Of a stretch of 64,000 nucleotides of DNA, positions 55,073-64,000 are shown piece after piece. Position 1 is the stretch's first letter; each line of letters begins with the position of its first letter. A program made the position numbers and the translations under genes. Where the stretch lies: NCBI RefSeq assembly GCF_000381925.1, contig NZ_KB907307.1, positions 744,001 through 808,000 of the forward strand, written 5' to 3'. Origin of the DNA: Nocardia sp. BMG111209 (GTDB lineage: Bacteria > Actinomycetota > Actinomycetes > Mycobacteriales > Mycobacteriaceae). The notes beneath the pieces were generated by a model. It saw only the letters and a list, made by a program, of their open reading frames with translations, was not told where the DNA came from and ran no database searches.

Positions 55073-56293
55073 TCAGCCGATCGCCTTGCGGTCCTTGAGG
55101 TCTGCGATGTCGTCCCAGCTCAGGCCGAGTTCCAGCAGTACCGTCTCGGTGTGCTCGCCGGTCTCGGGGGCGCGGGCCGGTTGTGCGGGGGCGCCGTCGA
55201 ACTGGGCGGGGGTGGTGACCATGGGGAGGGTGTGGCCGTTGCCGAGATCGACCTCGGCGAGATAGCCGTTGGCCCGGACCTGCGGGTCGGCGGCGAGTTC
55301 GTGCGGTTGTTGCGCGGGGGCCCACTCGCCGTCGAAATCGGCCAGGGCCGTGCGCCATTCGCCGAAACTGCGGCGGGCGAACACCGCGTCCAGCCAGTCC
55401 ACGCAGGCGCTCGCGTGGCGGGTACGCGCGGCCATGTCGGCGAAGCGCGGATCGGCCGCGGCCTCGGGTTCGCCCAGGGCGCGGCACAACTCGGGCCAGC
55501 GGCGGTCGGGGGCGAGCAGTTGCAGCAGGATGTAGCGGTCGTCGGCGGTGCGGTAGGGGAGCATCAGGGGGTTGGCGGCGCGGTGGCGTGCCGGCCGCGC
55601 CGGTGCCGGGCTGCGGCCGTCGATCACGGAATTCACCAGATCGGCCTGGATCTGCCACATGCCGGAGGCCAGCAGCGAGGCGTCGACGGTGGCGGTCACG
55701 CCGGTGGTGGCCCGCCGGAACAGGGCCGCGCCGACCGCGCCGGCGATCGACAAAGCGGCCGTGACGTCGCCGAATGCGGTGCGGGGTGCCGCGGGATGTT
55801 CCTCGGCCGGGTGCCGGTGCAGGTGCTGCATACCGCTGCGGGCCCAGTACGCGCCCGCGTCGTAACCGCCGCGATCGGCGTCGGGCCCGTGCGCGCCGAA
55901 GGCCGTGCCCGACGCGTAGATCATCGCCGGGTTGTCCGCGCGGACCCCGGCGACATCGATACCCAGCGCGCGGCGTCCGGCCGGGCGCACGCTGGTCAGG
56001 AAGACGTCGGCGCCGGCGTTGAGCCGGGTCAGCAGCCGCCGGCCCGCGGGCCGTTTCAGATCCACCGCGACGGATCGCTTACCGCGGTTGGCGGCCTGAA
56101 ACTGCACGTCGGCGCCGTGATGGACCTTGTGCAGGCCGGTGGTGACCAGCCCGCGGTAGGGGTCGCCGGTGCCGGGATGTTCGATCTTGACGACATCGGC
56201 GCCCCACTCCGCGAGCACCGCGGCGGCCATCGGCACGAAGACGTGCGACGCCACCTCGACCACCCGCACCCCGTGCAGGGGTCCGGTGGTCAT
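55073..56293 (-). CDS. CoA-transferase, family III (CaiB/BaiF)
   Basis: A 406-residue CoA-transferase that moves CoA between acids, often activating a substrate for beta-oxidation. It has GVRVVEVASHVFVPMAAAVL, AEWGADVVKIEHPGTGDPYRG and NRGKRSVAVDLK; the catalytic aspartate is in GGYDAGAYWARSG. The ATG at 56293 overlaps the preceding small gene by 4 bp. Together with the double CoA-transferase at 61922 it is one of two such activating enzymes in this catabolic region. Confidence 0.92.
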   Translation of the reverse strand: MTTGPLHGVRVVEVASHVFVPMAAAVLAEWGADVVKIEHPGTGDPYRGLVTTGLHKVHHGADVQFQAANRGKRSVAVDLKRPAGRRLLTRLNAGADVFLTSVRPAGRRALGIDVAGVRADNPAMIYASGTAFGAHGPDADRGGYDAGAYWARSGMQHLHRHPAEEHPAAPRTAFGDVTAALSIAGAVGAALFRRATTGVTATVDASLLASGMWQIQADLVNSVIDGRSPAPARPARHRAANPLMLPYRTADDRYILLQLLAPDRRWPELCRALGEPEAAADPRFADMAARTRHASACVDWLDAVFARRSFGEWRTALADFDGEWAPAQQPHELAADPQVRANGYLAEVDLGNGHTLPMVTTPAQFDGAPAQPARAPETGEHTETVLLELGLSWDDIADLKDRKAIG

Positions 56294-56628
56294 CCCGAGC
56301 GGCCCGATTCGATGAGCCGCCGGGCGACCTGCACCGGGGTGCCGTCGAGGATCAGCGGGATCGCCGTCGCGCTCGGCAACGCGGTACCGGTACCGGATTC
56401 GGCATGCCGATACGCCTGTATGCCGTAACGGCCCATCGCGATCGCCAGCCGGTCCACCGGTTCCTCGTCCGGATCCGGTGGTTCGCCGTCGGGGTGCGGG
56501 ACACACCAGGTCCAGCGGCCCACGGAGGTGGCGAACCGCAGTTCCAGATAGTCCGCCCGCGCCGGGCACGGGCCCGTCGACTCCAGGCTGGCCGGGAGGA
56601 ACGAGTCGTCGGTCGAGACAGTCTTCAT
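56290..56628 (-). CDS. Small unrecognised protein coupled to a CoA-transferase
   Basis: A 112-residue protein, not recognised. It carries a cysteine/aromatic segment LRFATSVGRWTWCVPHPDGE and a Pro/Glu-rich turn (PPDPDEEPVDRLA). The C-terminal part ends VARRLIESGRSG. It is translated from ATG 56628 and overlaps the CoA-transferase start by 4 bp, suggesting tight co-expression. No enzyme motif is visible. A subunit or regulatory role for the CoA-transferase is possible. Confidence 0.65.
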   Translation of the reverse strand: MKTVSTDDSFLPASLESTGPCPARADYLELRFATSVGRWTWCVPHPDGEPPDPDEEPVDRLAIAMGRYGIQAYRHAESGTGTALPSATAIPLILDGTPVQVARRLIESGRSG

Positions 56629-56693
56629 GGTGCACCGTCCGAGTGGGTCCCCGGCCGCCGCCCTGGGCAGCGCGGGGACCGATGGTCGAGGGG

Positions 56694-58154
<1,461 letters not shown>

Positions 58155-58256
58155 GTGGTACTCCTGGCTCGGGCGTCTCCGGGATCAGCGGAAACGCAAG
58201 TGTGACTGGCCGATTCGGGCAACGGTGCCGAGACAGGGCTCGGGCCGAGCCTAATG

Positions 58257-58272
58257 AAAGTATCTACTTACT
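58257..58272 (-). promoter_or_regulatory. Operator-like dyad, site H
   Basis: On the minus strand AGTAAGTAGATACTTT fits 14 of 16 consensus positions, with a third AGTAAGT-type half just beyond (58273-58280). It lies 103 bp before the aldehyde dehydrogenase start, in a 157-bp gap with no other feature. Confidence 0.55.
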
Positions 58273-58311
58273 TACTTTAACCAGATGGCCCGGCCCACAC
58301 AACCGTTGCCG

Positions 58312-59154
58312 TCATTCCGCCGGTTCCGGGACCCCGCGCAGATGCGGCGCCATCATCAGCGGGGTCACGGTCAGCACGCCGGATTCCACCGGCAGCGTGA
58401 CGCCGGTGATCCAGCGCGCCTCGTCGCTGGCCAGGAAGGCCGCGGCCCAGGCCACGTCCCAGCCGTCGCCGGGGGTGCCCAGCAGGCCGGCCTCGGAGCG
58501 CATGGTGTTCATGAAGTCCGCGCGCGGACCCGGCGTGCTCACCGACATCAGCATCGGGGTGGTGATGTGGCCCGGCGCGACCGCGTTGACCCGGATGCCC
58601 TGCCGCCCGTGCGAATACGCCATATCGATGGTCATCGCCTGCAGCGCGCCCTTGGCCGCGGAGTAGGCGATGGTGCCGTCACCGCGCAACGCCGAGATCG
58701 AGGAGATGTTGACGATCGACCCGGCGCCCTTCTCCGCCATCACGGGCACGGCGTACTTCGACGCCAGGAAGGCGGTGCGCAGGTTGATGTCGAAGGTGCG
58801 GTCCCAGTCCGCCTCGCTGGTGTCGACCACCGTGCCGACCGCCGCGCGGCCGATGTTGTTCACCAGGATGTCGAGGGTGCCGAAGGTGCCGACCGCGGCC
58901 CGGACCATCGCCTCGGCATCGGCGGCCTTCGTCAGGTCGCCGGCGAAAACCGCTGCCTTGCCGCCGGATTCCTCGATCAGCTCCCGGGTCAGCTCGGCGC
59001 GCTCGGGCGCCACGTCCACCAGCAGTACGCTCGCGCCCTCGCGGGCCAGCGCCACGGCCGTGGCCTTACCGGTGCCGATACCCTCGCCGGGGGTCGAGCC
59101 GGCCCCGGTCACGATCGCCACCTTGCCCTCGACCCGGCCTGTCCGATATGCCAT
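58312..59154 (-). CDS. Short-chain dehydrogenase/reductase
   Basis: A 280-residue SDR. The cofactor motif VTGAGSTPGEGIGTGKATA has an insertion between the glycines; NNIG replaces NNAG; catalytic residues are the serine in NISSISAL and the YSAAK motif. The ATG at 59154 has GGAG at six bases. It is 32 bp after the thiolase-fusion gene on the same strand, so is probably on its transcript. The next downstream gene (aldehyde dehydrogenase) has its own promoter with site H. Confidence 0.9.
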   Translation of the reverse strand: MAYRTGRVEGKVAIVTGAGSTPGEGIGTGKATAVALAREGASVLLVDVAPERAELTRELIEESGGKAAVFAGDLTKAADAEAMVRAAVGTFGTLDILVNNIGRAAVGTVVDTSEADWDRTFDINLRTAFLASKYAVPVMAEKGAGSIVNISSISALRGDGTIAYSAAKGALQAMTIDMAYSHGRQGIRVNAVAPGHITTPMLMSVSTPGPRADFMNTMRSEAGLLGTPGDGWDVAWAAAFLASDEARWITGVTLPVESGVLTVTPLMMAPHLRGVPEPAE

Positions 59155-59186
59155 GTCCCGCTCCATCTTTCGATCCAACTTCCCAC

Positions 59187-60869
59187 TCACCAGGTGGTGA
59201 GCAACGCCGCTCCGGCCTCGATCCCCCCGACATTGGTGACCGCGGCCACCCGTGCGTCGCGCACCTGCCGTTCCCCGGCCTCGCCGCGCAACTGCCGCAC
59301 CGCCTCGGCGGTGTGCCCGAAGCCGGCGTGCAGCCGGCCGCCGGACAACTGCCCGCCCCAGGTGTTCAGCGGCAGTTCGCCGTCCAGCGCGATCCGCTTG
59401 CCGCCCTCGACGAACGAGCCCGCCTCGCCGACCCCGCAGAATCCCATCGCCTCGAGCCACCAGACCGCCTCGATGGTGAAACCGTCGTAGAGCTGGGCGA
59501 CGTCGACATCGGCGGGCCGCAGATCGGTGCGTGCCCACAGTTCGGCAGCGGTACCGTGCCCGACCCGGCCCATGTCCTCCCACTGCTCCCACGACGGCCG
59601 GCCGTCCACGACCCCGGCCATGGCCTCGATCCGCACCGGCGCGCGCAGATCCCGCGCGGTCTCCGCCGCGGACACCACGATCGCGGTCGCGCCGTCGGCG
59701 GGGACGTCGCAGTCGAACAGGCAGATCGGTGAGGAGATCACGCGCGCGGCCAGATAGTCCTCGACGGTCAGCGGGGACCGGTACACTGCGTCCGGATTGA
59801 GCGCGGCGTGTGCGCGCTGGGTCACCGGCAGCCACGCCAATTGCTCACGGGTGACGCCGTATTCGTGCATGTAGCGGGTCGCGTAGGGGGCGATCTGGCA
59901 GACCGGCGACAGCATCCCGATCGGCAGCAGCCAGGCGTTCGGGCCCTCCGCGACCGGTTTGGTGGATCCGTAGGCGGGGCGGCCGCCGGCATTGCGCGCC
60001 GCGCTGCCCTCCTTCACCGTGCGCCAGATGACCACGTGCCGGGCCGCGCCGGTGGCGACCGCCTGCGCGGGACCGTAGAACGGCAGCGACATTCCCTCCA
60101 CCAGCCCCTGCCGCCAGGTGGTCCGCAACCGCAGCGCGTCCTGCACCTCGTACAGGCTGCCGTTGGAGTAGCCGGGCAGATTCGCCACGCCGCCACCGGG
60201 GTACATGGCCAGGCCGTCGATGTCGTCGAGGGTCAGGCCCGCGTCGGCCACCGCCGCGAGGATCGCGTCCAGGGTCAGCTGGAATCCGGACCGGTCCACC
60301 TGCCGGCCGATCGCCGACTGCCCGACCCCGGAGATGACCACCTTGCGCTCGAACAGGTCGGTGCTCGGGCCCGCGCCGGGGCTGCGCCGGGTTCCGGCCG
60401 GCCGGGCCGGGGGTGGTGCGGGGGTGGCCGTCGGCTCGGCGGCCGGCGCGGCGCCGGTGCAGACGAAGCTCGGGATGTGGAATCCGCCGGGGCCGGGCTG
60501 GAAGCCGATCTCGACCGGCATGCCGACGGCGACCTCCGCCGGCGCACAACCGCGCAAGCGGCCGGCAACCCGGACTCCGGGGTGATCCGGGAATTCCACC
60601 AGTACCATCGCGTAAGGGACCGCCAGGTCCGGTAGCCAGCGTTGATGGTCGACGGTGTAGCTGTACACCTCGCCGGGGCCGGTGATCTCGGTGATCGCCA
60701 GGTCGCGGCCGCGGCAGTGGTGGCAGATGCCGCGCGGCGGGAAGGTCTCCGCGCCGCAGCTCGCGCAGCGCTCGACCACCAGTCGTCCCTCGGCGGCCGC
60801 CGCCCAGAACGGCTCGGTCTCCTCGGTCACGGCCGGGGGTATCCCGGTCGTCGCGTCGATCGCATCCAT
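59187..60869 (-). CDS. DUF35 (OB-fold) / thiolase-like fusion, Ltp2-type lyase candidate
   Basis: A 560-residue fusion. Residues 1-140 form a DUF35 OB-fold domain with a zinc ribbon (C35, C38, C49, C52 in RCASCGAETFPPRGICHHC). A Pro/Ala-rich linker (141-172) joins it to a thiolase-like domain starting VVISGVGQSAIG. The thiolase domain lacks an obvious acyl-forming cysteine and keeps AQLYDGFTIEAVWW, whose tyrosine fits Ltp2-type aldolases, and GGRLHAGFGHTAEAV. In steroid catabolism Ltp2 acts with a separate DUF35 partner (ChsH2) to cleave a side chain by retro-aldol reaction; here both parts are fused. The activity is inferred. It diverges from the LLM gene across operator site I. Confidence 0.85.
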   Translation of the reverse strand: MDAIDATTGIPPAVTEETEPFWAAAAEGRLVVERCASCGAETFPPRGICHHCRGRDLAITEITGPGEVYSYTVDHQRWLPDLAVPYAMVLVEFPDHPGVRVAGRLRGCAPAEVAVGMPVEIGFQPGPGGFHIPSFVCTGAAPAAEPTATPAPPPARPAGTRRSPGAGPSTDLFERKVVISGVGQSAIGRQVDRSGFQLTLDAILAAVADAGLTLDDIDGLAMYPGGGVANLPGYSNGSLYEVQDALRLRTTWRQGLVEGMSLPFYGPAQAVATGAARHVVIWRTVKEGSAARNAGGRPAYGSTKPVAEGPNAWLLPIGMLSPVCQIAPYATRYMHEYGVTREQLAWLPVTQRAHAALNPDAVYRSPLTVEDYLAARVISSPICLFDCDVPADGATAIVVSAAETARDLRAPVRIEAMAGVVDGRPSWEQWEDMGRVGHGTAAELWARTDLRPADVDVAQLYDGFTIEAVWWLEAMGFCGVGEAGSFVEGGKRIALDGELPLNTWGGQLSGGRLHAGFGHTAEAVRQLRGEAGERQVRDARVAAVTNVGGIEAGAALLTTW

Positions 60870-60888
60870 CGAATCCAGCCTCTTTCTA

Positions 60889-60904
60889 AGTGAGCATTTG
60901 CTAT
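60889..60904 (+). promoter_or_regulatory. Operator-like dyad, site I
   Basis: AGTGAGCATTTGCTAT matches 13 of 16 consensus positions. It lies in the 84-bp divergent gap between the thiolase-fusion start (60869, minus) and the LLM oxidoreductase start (60954, plus), and could control both. Confidence 0.55.
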
Positions 60905-60953
60905 CTTAGGGCGCAGGGCGCCGATCGGAGCGTCATTCGCCGAAGGAGCCGGG

Positions 60954-61925
60954 TTGTCCACCGACAGCATCGTTTTCGGGGCGGCAGCGATCCCCGAGCC
61001 GGATCGGGAGTGGCTGGCGGCCGCCGAACGCCTGCCGATCACCTCCATCTGGCAGGGCGGGCACCTGCTGCCCCCGACCCATACCGGCGAGGCCATCACC
61101 CGCCTCGCCCTGATGACCGCCTGGACCGAGCGGGTCCGGATCGGCACAGCGGTGCTGTTGCTGCCGCTGTATCAGCCGGTGATGGTGGCGAAACAGCTCG
61201 CCGACCTGGATTCCCGCTCCGGGGGCCGGGTCTCGGTCGGCCTCGGGGTCGGCGGGGAGTTCCGTCACGAGTTCGACGCCGTCGGGGTGCCGCTGAAGGA
61301 GCGCGGCCCGCGCACCGACGAGGCCATGACCATCCTCCGCGCGTTGTGGCGCGGTGAGCCGGTGAGCCACGAGGGCCGGTTCTTCCGGTTCGAGGATCTG
61401 CAACTGCGCCCGGTGCAATCGCCCGGCGCCACCGGTCCGGCGATGCGGCCGGGCGGCCCGCCGCTGATCGTCTCCGGCCGCAAGGAACCGGCCATGCGCC
61501 GCGCCGCGCGCCTCGGCGACGGCTGGCTGCCGTACCTGATCTCGCCGTCGGCCTACGCCCGCTCGGTGACCACCATCCACACCGAGGCGGCCGCCGCCGG
61601 GCGCGACCTGACCGGCTTCGAATGGATGATGTACCTCTACTGCTCGGTCCGCGCGGACGGCGATCGGGCCCGGGAGGATGTCGCCGGATTCCTCGGCGGT
61701 GCCTACGGCGACAAGCCGTCGTCGATGCTCGACAAGATCGCCCCCTCGGGCACGCCGGAACAGGTGGCGGCCCGCCTCCAGGAGTACGTGGACGCGGGGG
61801 TGCGGCACTTCGTGATCTCCCCGGCGGCGCACGAGGACACCCTCGGCATCGTCCGGCTCGCCGCCGAAGAGGTGCTGCCCCGGCTGAAGCTGCCCACCTC
61901 CCCGCTCGCCGGGACGATCCGGTGA
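60954..61925 (+). CDS. LLM-class flavin-dependent oxidoreductase
   Basis: A 323-residue luciferase-like monooxygenase or F420-dependent reductase. It has FGAAAIPEPDREWLAAAE, IGTAVLLLPLYQPVMVAKQ, LDSRSGGRVSVGLGVGGEF and the GDGWLPYLISPSAYA segment typical of the family. Cofactor (FMN or F420) is not decided from sequence. It starts at TTG 60954 with AAGGAG five bases upstream. The stop overlaps the CoA-transferase gene start by 4 bp, so the two are coupled, and site I controls the promoter. Confidence 0.9.
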   Translation: MSTDSIVFGAAAIPEPDREWLAAAERLPITSIWQGGHLLPPTHTGEAITRLALMTAWTERVRIGTAVLLLPLYQPVMVAKQLADLDSRSGGRVSVGLGVGGEFRHEFDAVGVPLKERGPRTDEAMTILRALWRGEPVSHEGRFFRFEDLQLRPVQSPGATGPAMRPGGPPLIVSGRKEPAMRRAARLGDGWLPYLISPSAYARSVTTIHTEAAAAGRDLTGFEWMMYLYCSVRADGDRAREDVAGFLGGAYGDKPSSMLDKIAPSGTPEQVAARLQEYVDAGVRHFVISPAAHEDTLGIVRLAAEEVLPRLKLPTSPLAGTIR

Positions 61926-64000
61926 CCAGCGCGTCCGCCCCGCTGTGCGCGGGTCTGTCGGTGGTGGAGGTGGCGGTCGGCACGAGCGAACTGGGATTCG
62001 GGGCCGCCGGCGGCGTGCCGGGGATGATCCTCGCCGGACTCGGCGCCGACGTGGTGCGCGTGGTCGGCGAACCGGTCCCGATCGACGCCGATGTGCCGTG
62101 GGGCCGAGTCTGGCACCGGCACAAGCGAATCGCACGCGCCGATCGCGACGGGACGCGGGAACTGCTGCGGACCGCCGACGTCGCGCTGGTGTACGGATCG
62201 GAGCAGATGGTCGAGGGCCGCGGCCTCGGTTACCGGGATCTGGTGCCGCACAACGCCGGACTGGTCTACGCGCGTTGCCGGCCCAGCCGCACCTCCGGCG
62301 GCGCGGTCGCCGACTTCGGGCTGGCCGTCGAGGCGCGCGCCGGATTCTGCACCCAGCTGGCAGGGCATCGGCCGGGCCCGATCTTCGTCGACGCGCAGGC
62401 CTCCGCGGTCGGCACGGCCTCGCTGCTGCTCACCTCGGTGTTCGCGCTGCTGGGCCGGCGTGCCCGCACCGGCGCGGGTGGCTGGGCCGAAACCTCGCTC
62501 TACGACGGACTTCTGGCGACCCTGGGCTGCATGATCGGCCGCTCCGAGCGGGCCGCCGCCGACGTCGAGTACTACTGGGAACACGGCTCGACCTTCCCGA
62601 ACTTCCTGTACCGCTGCGCCGACGGCGAACTGCTGCAGGTCTGGTTCGGCGGAAAAGGCATGTACGAGTCCGTGATCCGGGTACTCGGCGACGAACCCAG
62701 CGCCGACGGCTACTACACCGATCAGATGACCGGCAAACTCCGCGACCGCGCCCGGCGCTGGACCGAATTCTTCGCCACCCGCCCGCGCGCCGACTGGGTC
62801 GAGCGACTGCGCGCCGCCGGCGTCGCCTGCGAACCGGTACTCGGCCCGGGAGAAGTGCTCGCCGATCCCCACCTGGCCGAGATCGGCCTGTCCGCAACAG
62901 AATTCGCCGACGGCCACGAAGTCGTGACGTTCGGCTCCCCCCTCACCATCCACCCCCGCACCACCCCCGCGCCCGGCGCCTCCCCGGCCGAATCCGCCAC
63001 ACTCCCCGCTGAATCTGCGCTGTCCGCAGCTGGGTCTGCCGTACCGACAGTTGAGTTCGCCGTGCCTGCGGCCGAATCTGCCCTGTCTGCGGCTGAGTCC
63101 GCCGTGCCTCAGGCTGAATCGGCCTTGCCCGTGACCGACTCTGCCGGGTCCCCGGCCGAATCGGCCTCGCCCGCAGCCGATTCCGCGGTGACCCCGGCTG
63201 TGCTCCTCGATTCGGACGGCGATGTGCTCGCCGGGCTGAAGGTGGTGGATTTCTCGGCATTCGTGGCGGGCCCGCTGGCCGCGGAGATTCTCGCCGACCT
63301 CGGTGCGGACGTGATCAAGGTGGAACCGCCCGATGGTGAGGCGATGCGTGCGGCGGCCTATGCCGTGGCGGCCTGTCAGCGCGGGAAGCGCAGTCTCGCA
63401 CTGGATCTCAACGCGTCCGGGGCGGGCCCGGTGGTGGCGCGGTTGCTGGCCGGGGCGGATGTGGTGGTGCACAACTTCCGGGTCGGCGTCGCCGAACGTC
63501 TCGGGATCGGCGAAGACACTGTGGCGCGGTTGAATCCGCGCGCGGTCTACTGCCATGCCAGCGCGTTCGGGGCGGTCGGGCCGCGCGCGAAGGCGCCCGG
63601 TAACGATGCGCTGATGCAGGCGGTCACGGGTTTCGAACGGGCCATCGGCGGCGCGGGCAACGATCCGATCGCGGCCACCTGGATACCGCTGGACATCGCG
63701 GGGGGCTGGCTGGCCGCGGCCGGGACGCTGGCCGGACTGTACGGCCGGGCGGCGCACGGGCACGGCTACGGGGTGGTCACCAGTCTGCTGGCCGCGGGCA
63801 TGCTGCCGCACAGCGGTGTGTATCTGTCCGACGGCGAACCGGTCCGGGGGCCGGCGCTCGATGCCGCGCAGACCGGATACGGTCCCGGCTACCGGCTCTA
63901 CGAGGGTTCCGACGGCGGGTGGTTCGCGCTCGTGGTGCCGGATCCGGACGGGTGGCGGCGGCTGACCGAACTGCCCGAGGTGGACGGTCTGGCCGCCGAG
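61922..64000 (+). CDS. Double CoA-transferase family III protein with repeat linker, 3' end cut by window
   Basis: The open reading frame runs from GTG 61922 to the window end without a stop (at least 692 residues). The first half (to about residue 355) is a CaiB/BaiF domain with LAGLGADVVRVVGEPVP and an aspartate in DFGLAVEARAGF. Residues 356-425 are a degenerate seven-residue repeat linker. The second half is another CaiB domain with the canonical LADLGADVIKVEPPDGE, QRGKRSLALDLN and aspartate in GNDALMQAVTG. Tandem CaiB proteins are known, but this repeated hinge is unusual. It is coupled to the LLM gene and probably activates the pathway substrate. Confidence 0.88.
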   Translation, partial: MTSASAPLCAGLSVVEVAVGTSELGFGAAGGVPGMILAGLGADVVRVVGEPVPIDADVPWGRVWHRHKRIARADRDGTRELLRTADVALVYGSEQMVEGRGLGYRDLVPHNAGLVYARCRPSRTSGGAVADFGLAVEARAGFCTQLAGHRPGPIFVDAQASAVGTASLLLTSVFALLGRRARTGAGGWAETSLYDGLLATLGCMIGRSERAAADVEYYWEHGSTFPNFLYRCADGELLQVWFGGKGMYESVIRVLGDEPSADGYYTDQMTGKLRDRARRWTEFFATRPRADWVERLRAAGVACEPVLGPGEVLADPHLAEIGLSATEFADGHEVVTFGSPLTIHPRTTPAPGASPAESATLPAESALSAAGSAVPTVEFAVPAAESALSAAESAVPQAESALPVTDSAGSPAESASPAADSAVTPAVLLDSDGDVLAGLKVVDFSAFVAGPLAAEILADLGADVIKVEPPDGEAMRAAAYAVAACQRGKRSLALDLNASGAGPVVARLLAGADVVVHNFRVGVAERLGIGEDTVARLNPRAVYCHASAFGAVGPRAKAPGNDALMQAVTGFERAIGGAGNDPIAATWIPLDIAGGWLAAAGTLAGLYGRAAHGHGYGVVTSLLAAGMLPHSGVYLSDGEPVRGPALDAAQTGYGPGYRLYEGSDGGWFALVVPDPDGWRRLTELPEVDGLAAE
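62987..63196 (+). repeat. Ten 21-bp tandem repeats encoding a seven-residue linker
   Basis: The stretch codes for ten seven-residue units, typically AESALSA or AESAVPQ, with substitutions such as TDSAGSP and ADSAVTP. All units stay in frame. It separates the two CoA-transferase domains and probably forms a flexible or helical spacer. The repeats vary at DNA level, so they were not recently duplicated as a block. Confidence 0.85.

Overview
The window is GC-rich, with dense and often overlapping genes, GTG/TTG starts and purine-rich ribosome sites. Its gene content is that of a mycolic-acid actinomycete, most likely Nocardia or a close relative: many acyl-CoA dehydrogenases, CoA-transferases and amidohydrolases, an EspC-like type VII secretion substrate pair, and a SARP regulator. 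No rRNA, tRNA, insertion sequence or CRISPR array was seen. All functional calls come from reading the sequence; no search was run.

Layout. 1-5861: acyl-CoA oxidation genes, with a partial SDR, two long/short acyl-CoA dehydrogenase pairs and a crotonase. 5941-7146: an amidohydrolase. 7163-13040: a complete N-acetylglucosamine PTS locus, with split EIIA and EIIB divergent from EIIC, HPr, EI, NagA and NagB. 13122-14886: a four-gene cluster resembling thiocyanate hydrolase (three-subunit nitrile hydratase) plus its activator. 15015-16411: a membrane protein and an HxlR regulator. 16446-34110: a large catabolic block with aldehyde dehydrogenase, ferredoxin, SDR, two D-aminoacylase-family amidohydrolases, thiolase, SnoaL-like protein, TetR regulator, Rieske oxygenase, P450, a third amidohydrolase, a fused indolepyruvate ferredoxin oxidoreductase and two ferredoxin-fold proteins. 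34145-38001: MarR/cupin pair, MDR reductase, SRPBCC protein and HMG-CoA-lyase-like protein. 38161-49553: an unusual locus of large unrecognised proteins and three predicted zinc peptidases around a SARP regulator. 49576-51191: a P-loop kinase and an unknown protein. 51430-54964: lipoprotein, TPR-like protein and EspC-like protein. 55073-64000: more catabolic genes, with CoA-transferases, aldehyde dehydrogenase, SDR, a DUF35-thiolase fusion, an LLM oxidoreductase, and a double CoA-transferase running off the end.

The main unifying signal is a 16-bp operator-like dyad, AGTRAGTAYNYRCTYA. It occurs nine times, always beside promoters of scattered catabolic genes (5897, 19211, 19263, 23530, 23637, 28090, 51267, 58257, 60889) and also in front of the only TetR gene. 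This suggests one TetR-controlled regulon interrupted by unrelated blocks. The regulon probably activates a substrate as a CoA ester, oxidises it with heteromeric acyl-CoA dehydrogenases, and cleaves it by thiolase or retro-aldol steps, with P450 and Rieske enzymes for hydroxylation. The substrate is not identifiable from sequence alone.

The best candidate for an undescribed system is 38161-49553. Five co-directional genes with very tight spacing encode proteins with acidic or ESPF-motif N-termini, an M15-type peptidase joined to a serine-hydrolase-like region, and an HEXXH zincin. An M1-type peptidase and a SARP regulator sit next to them.
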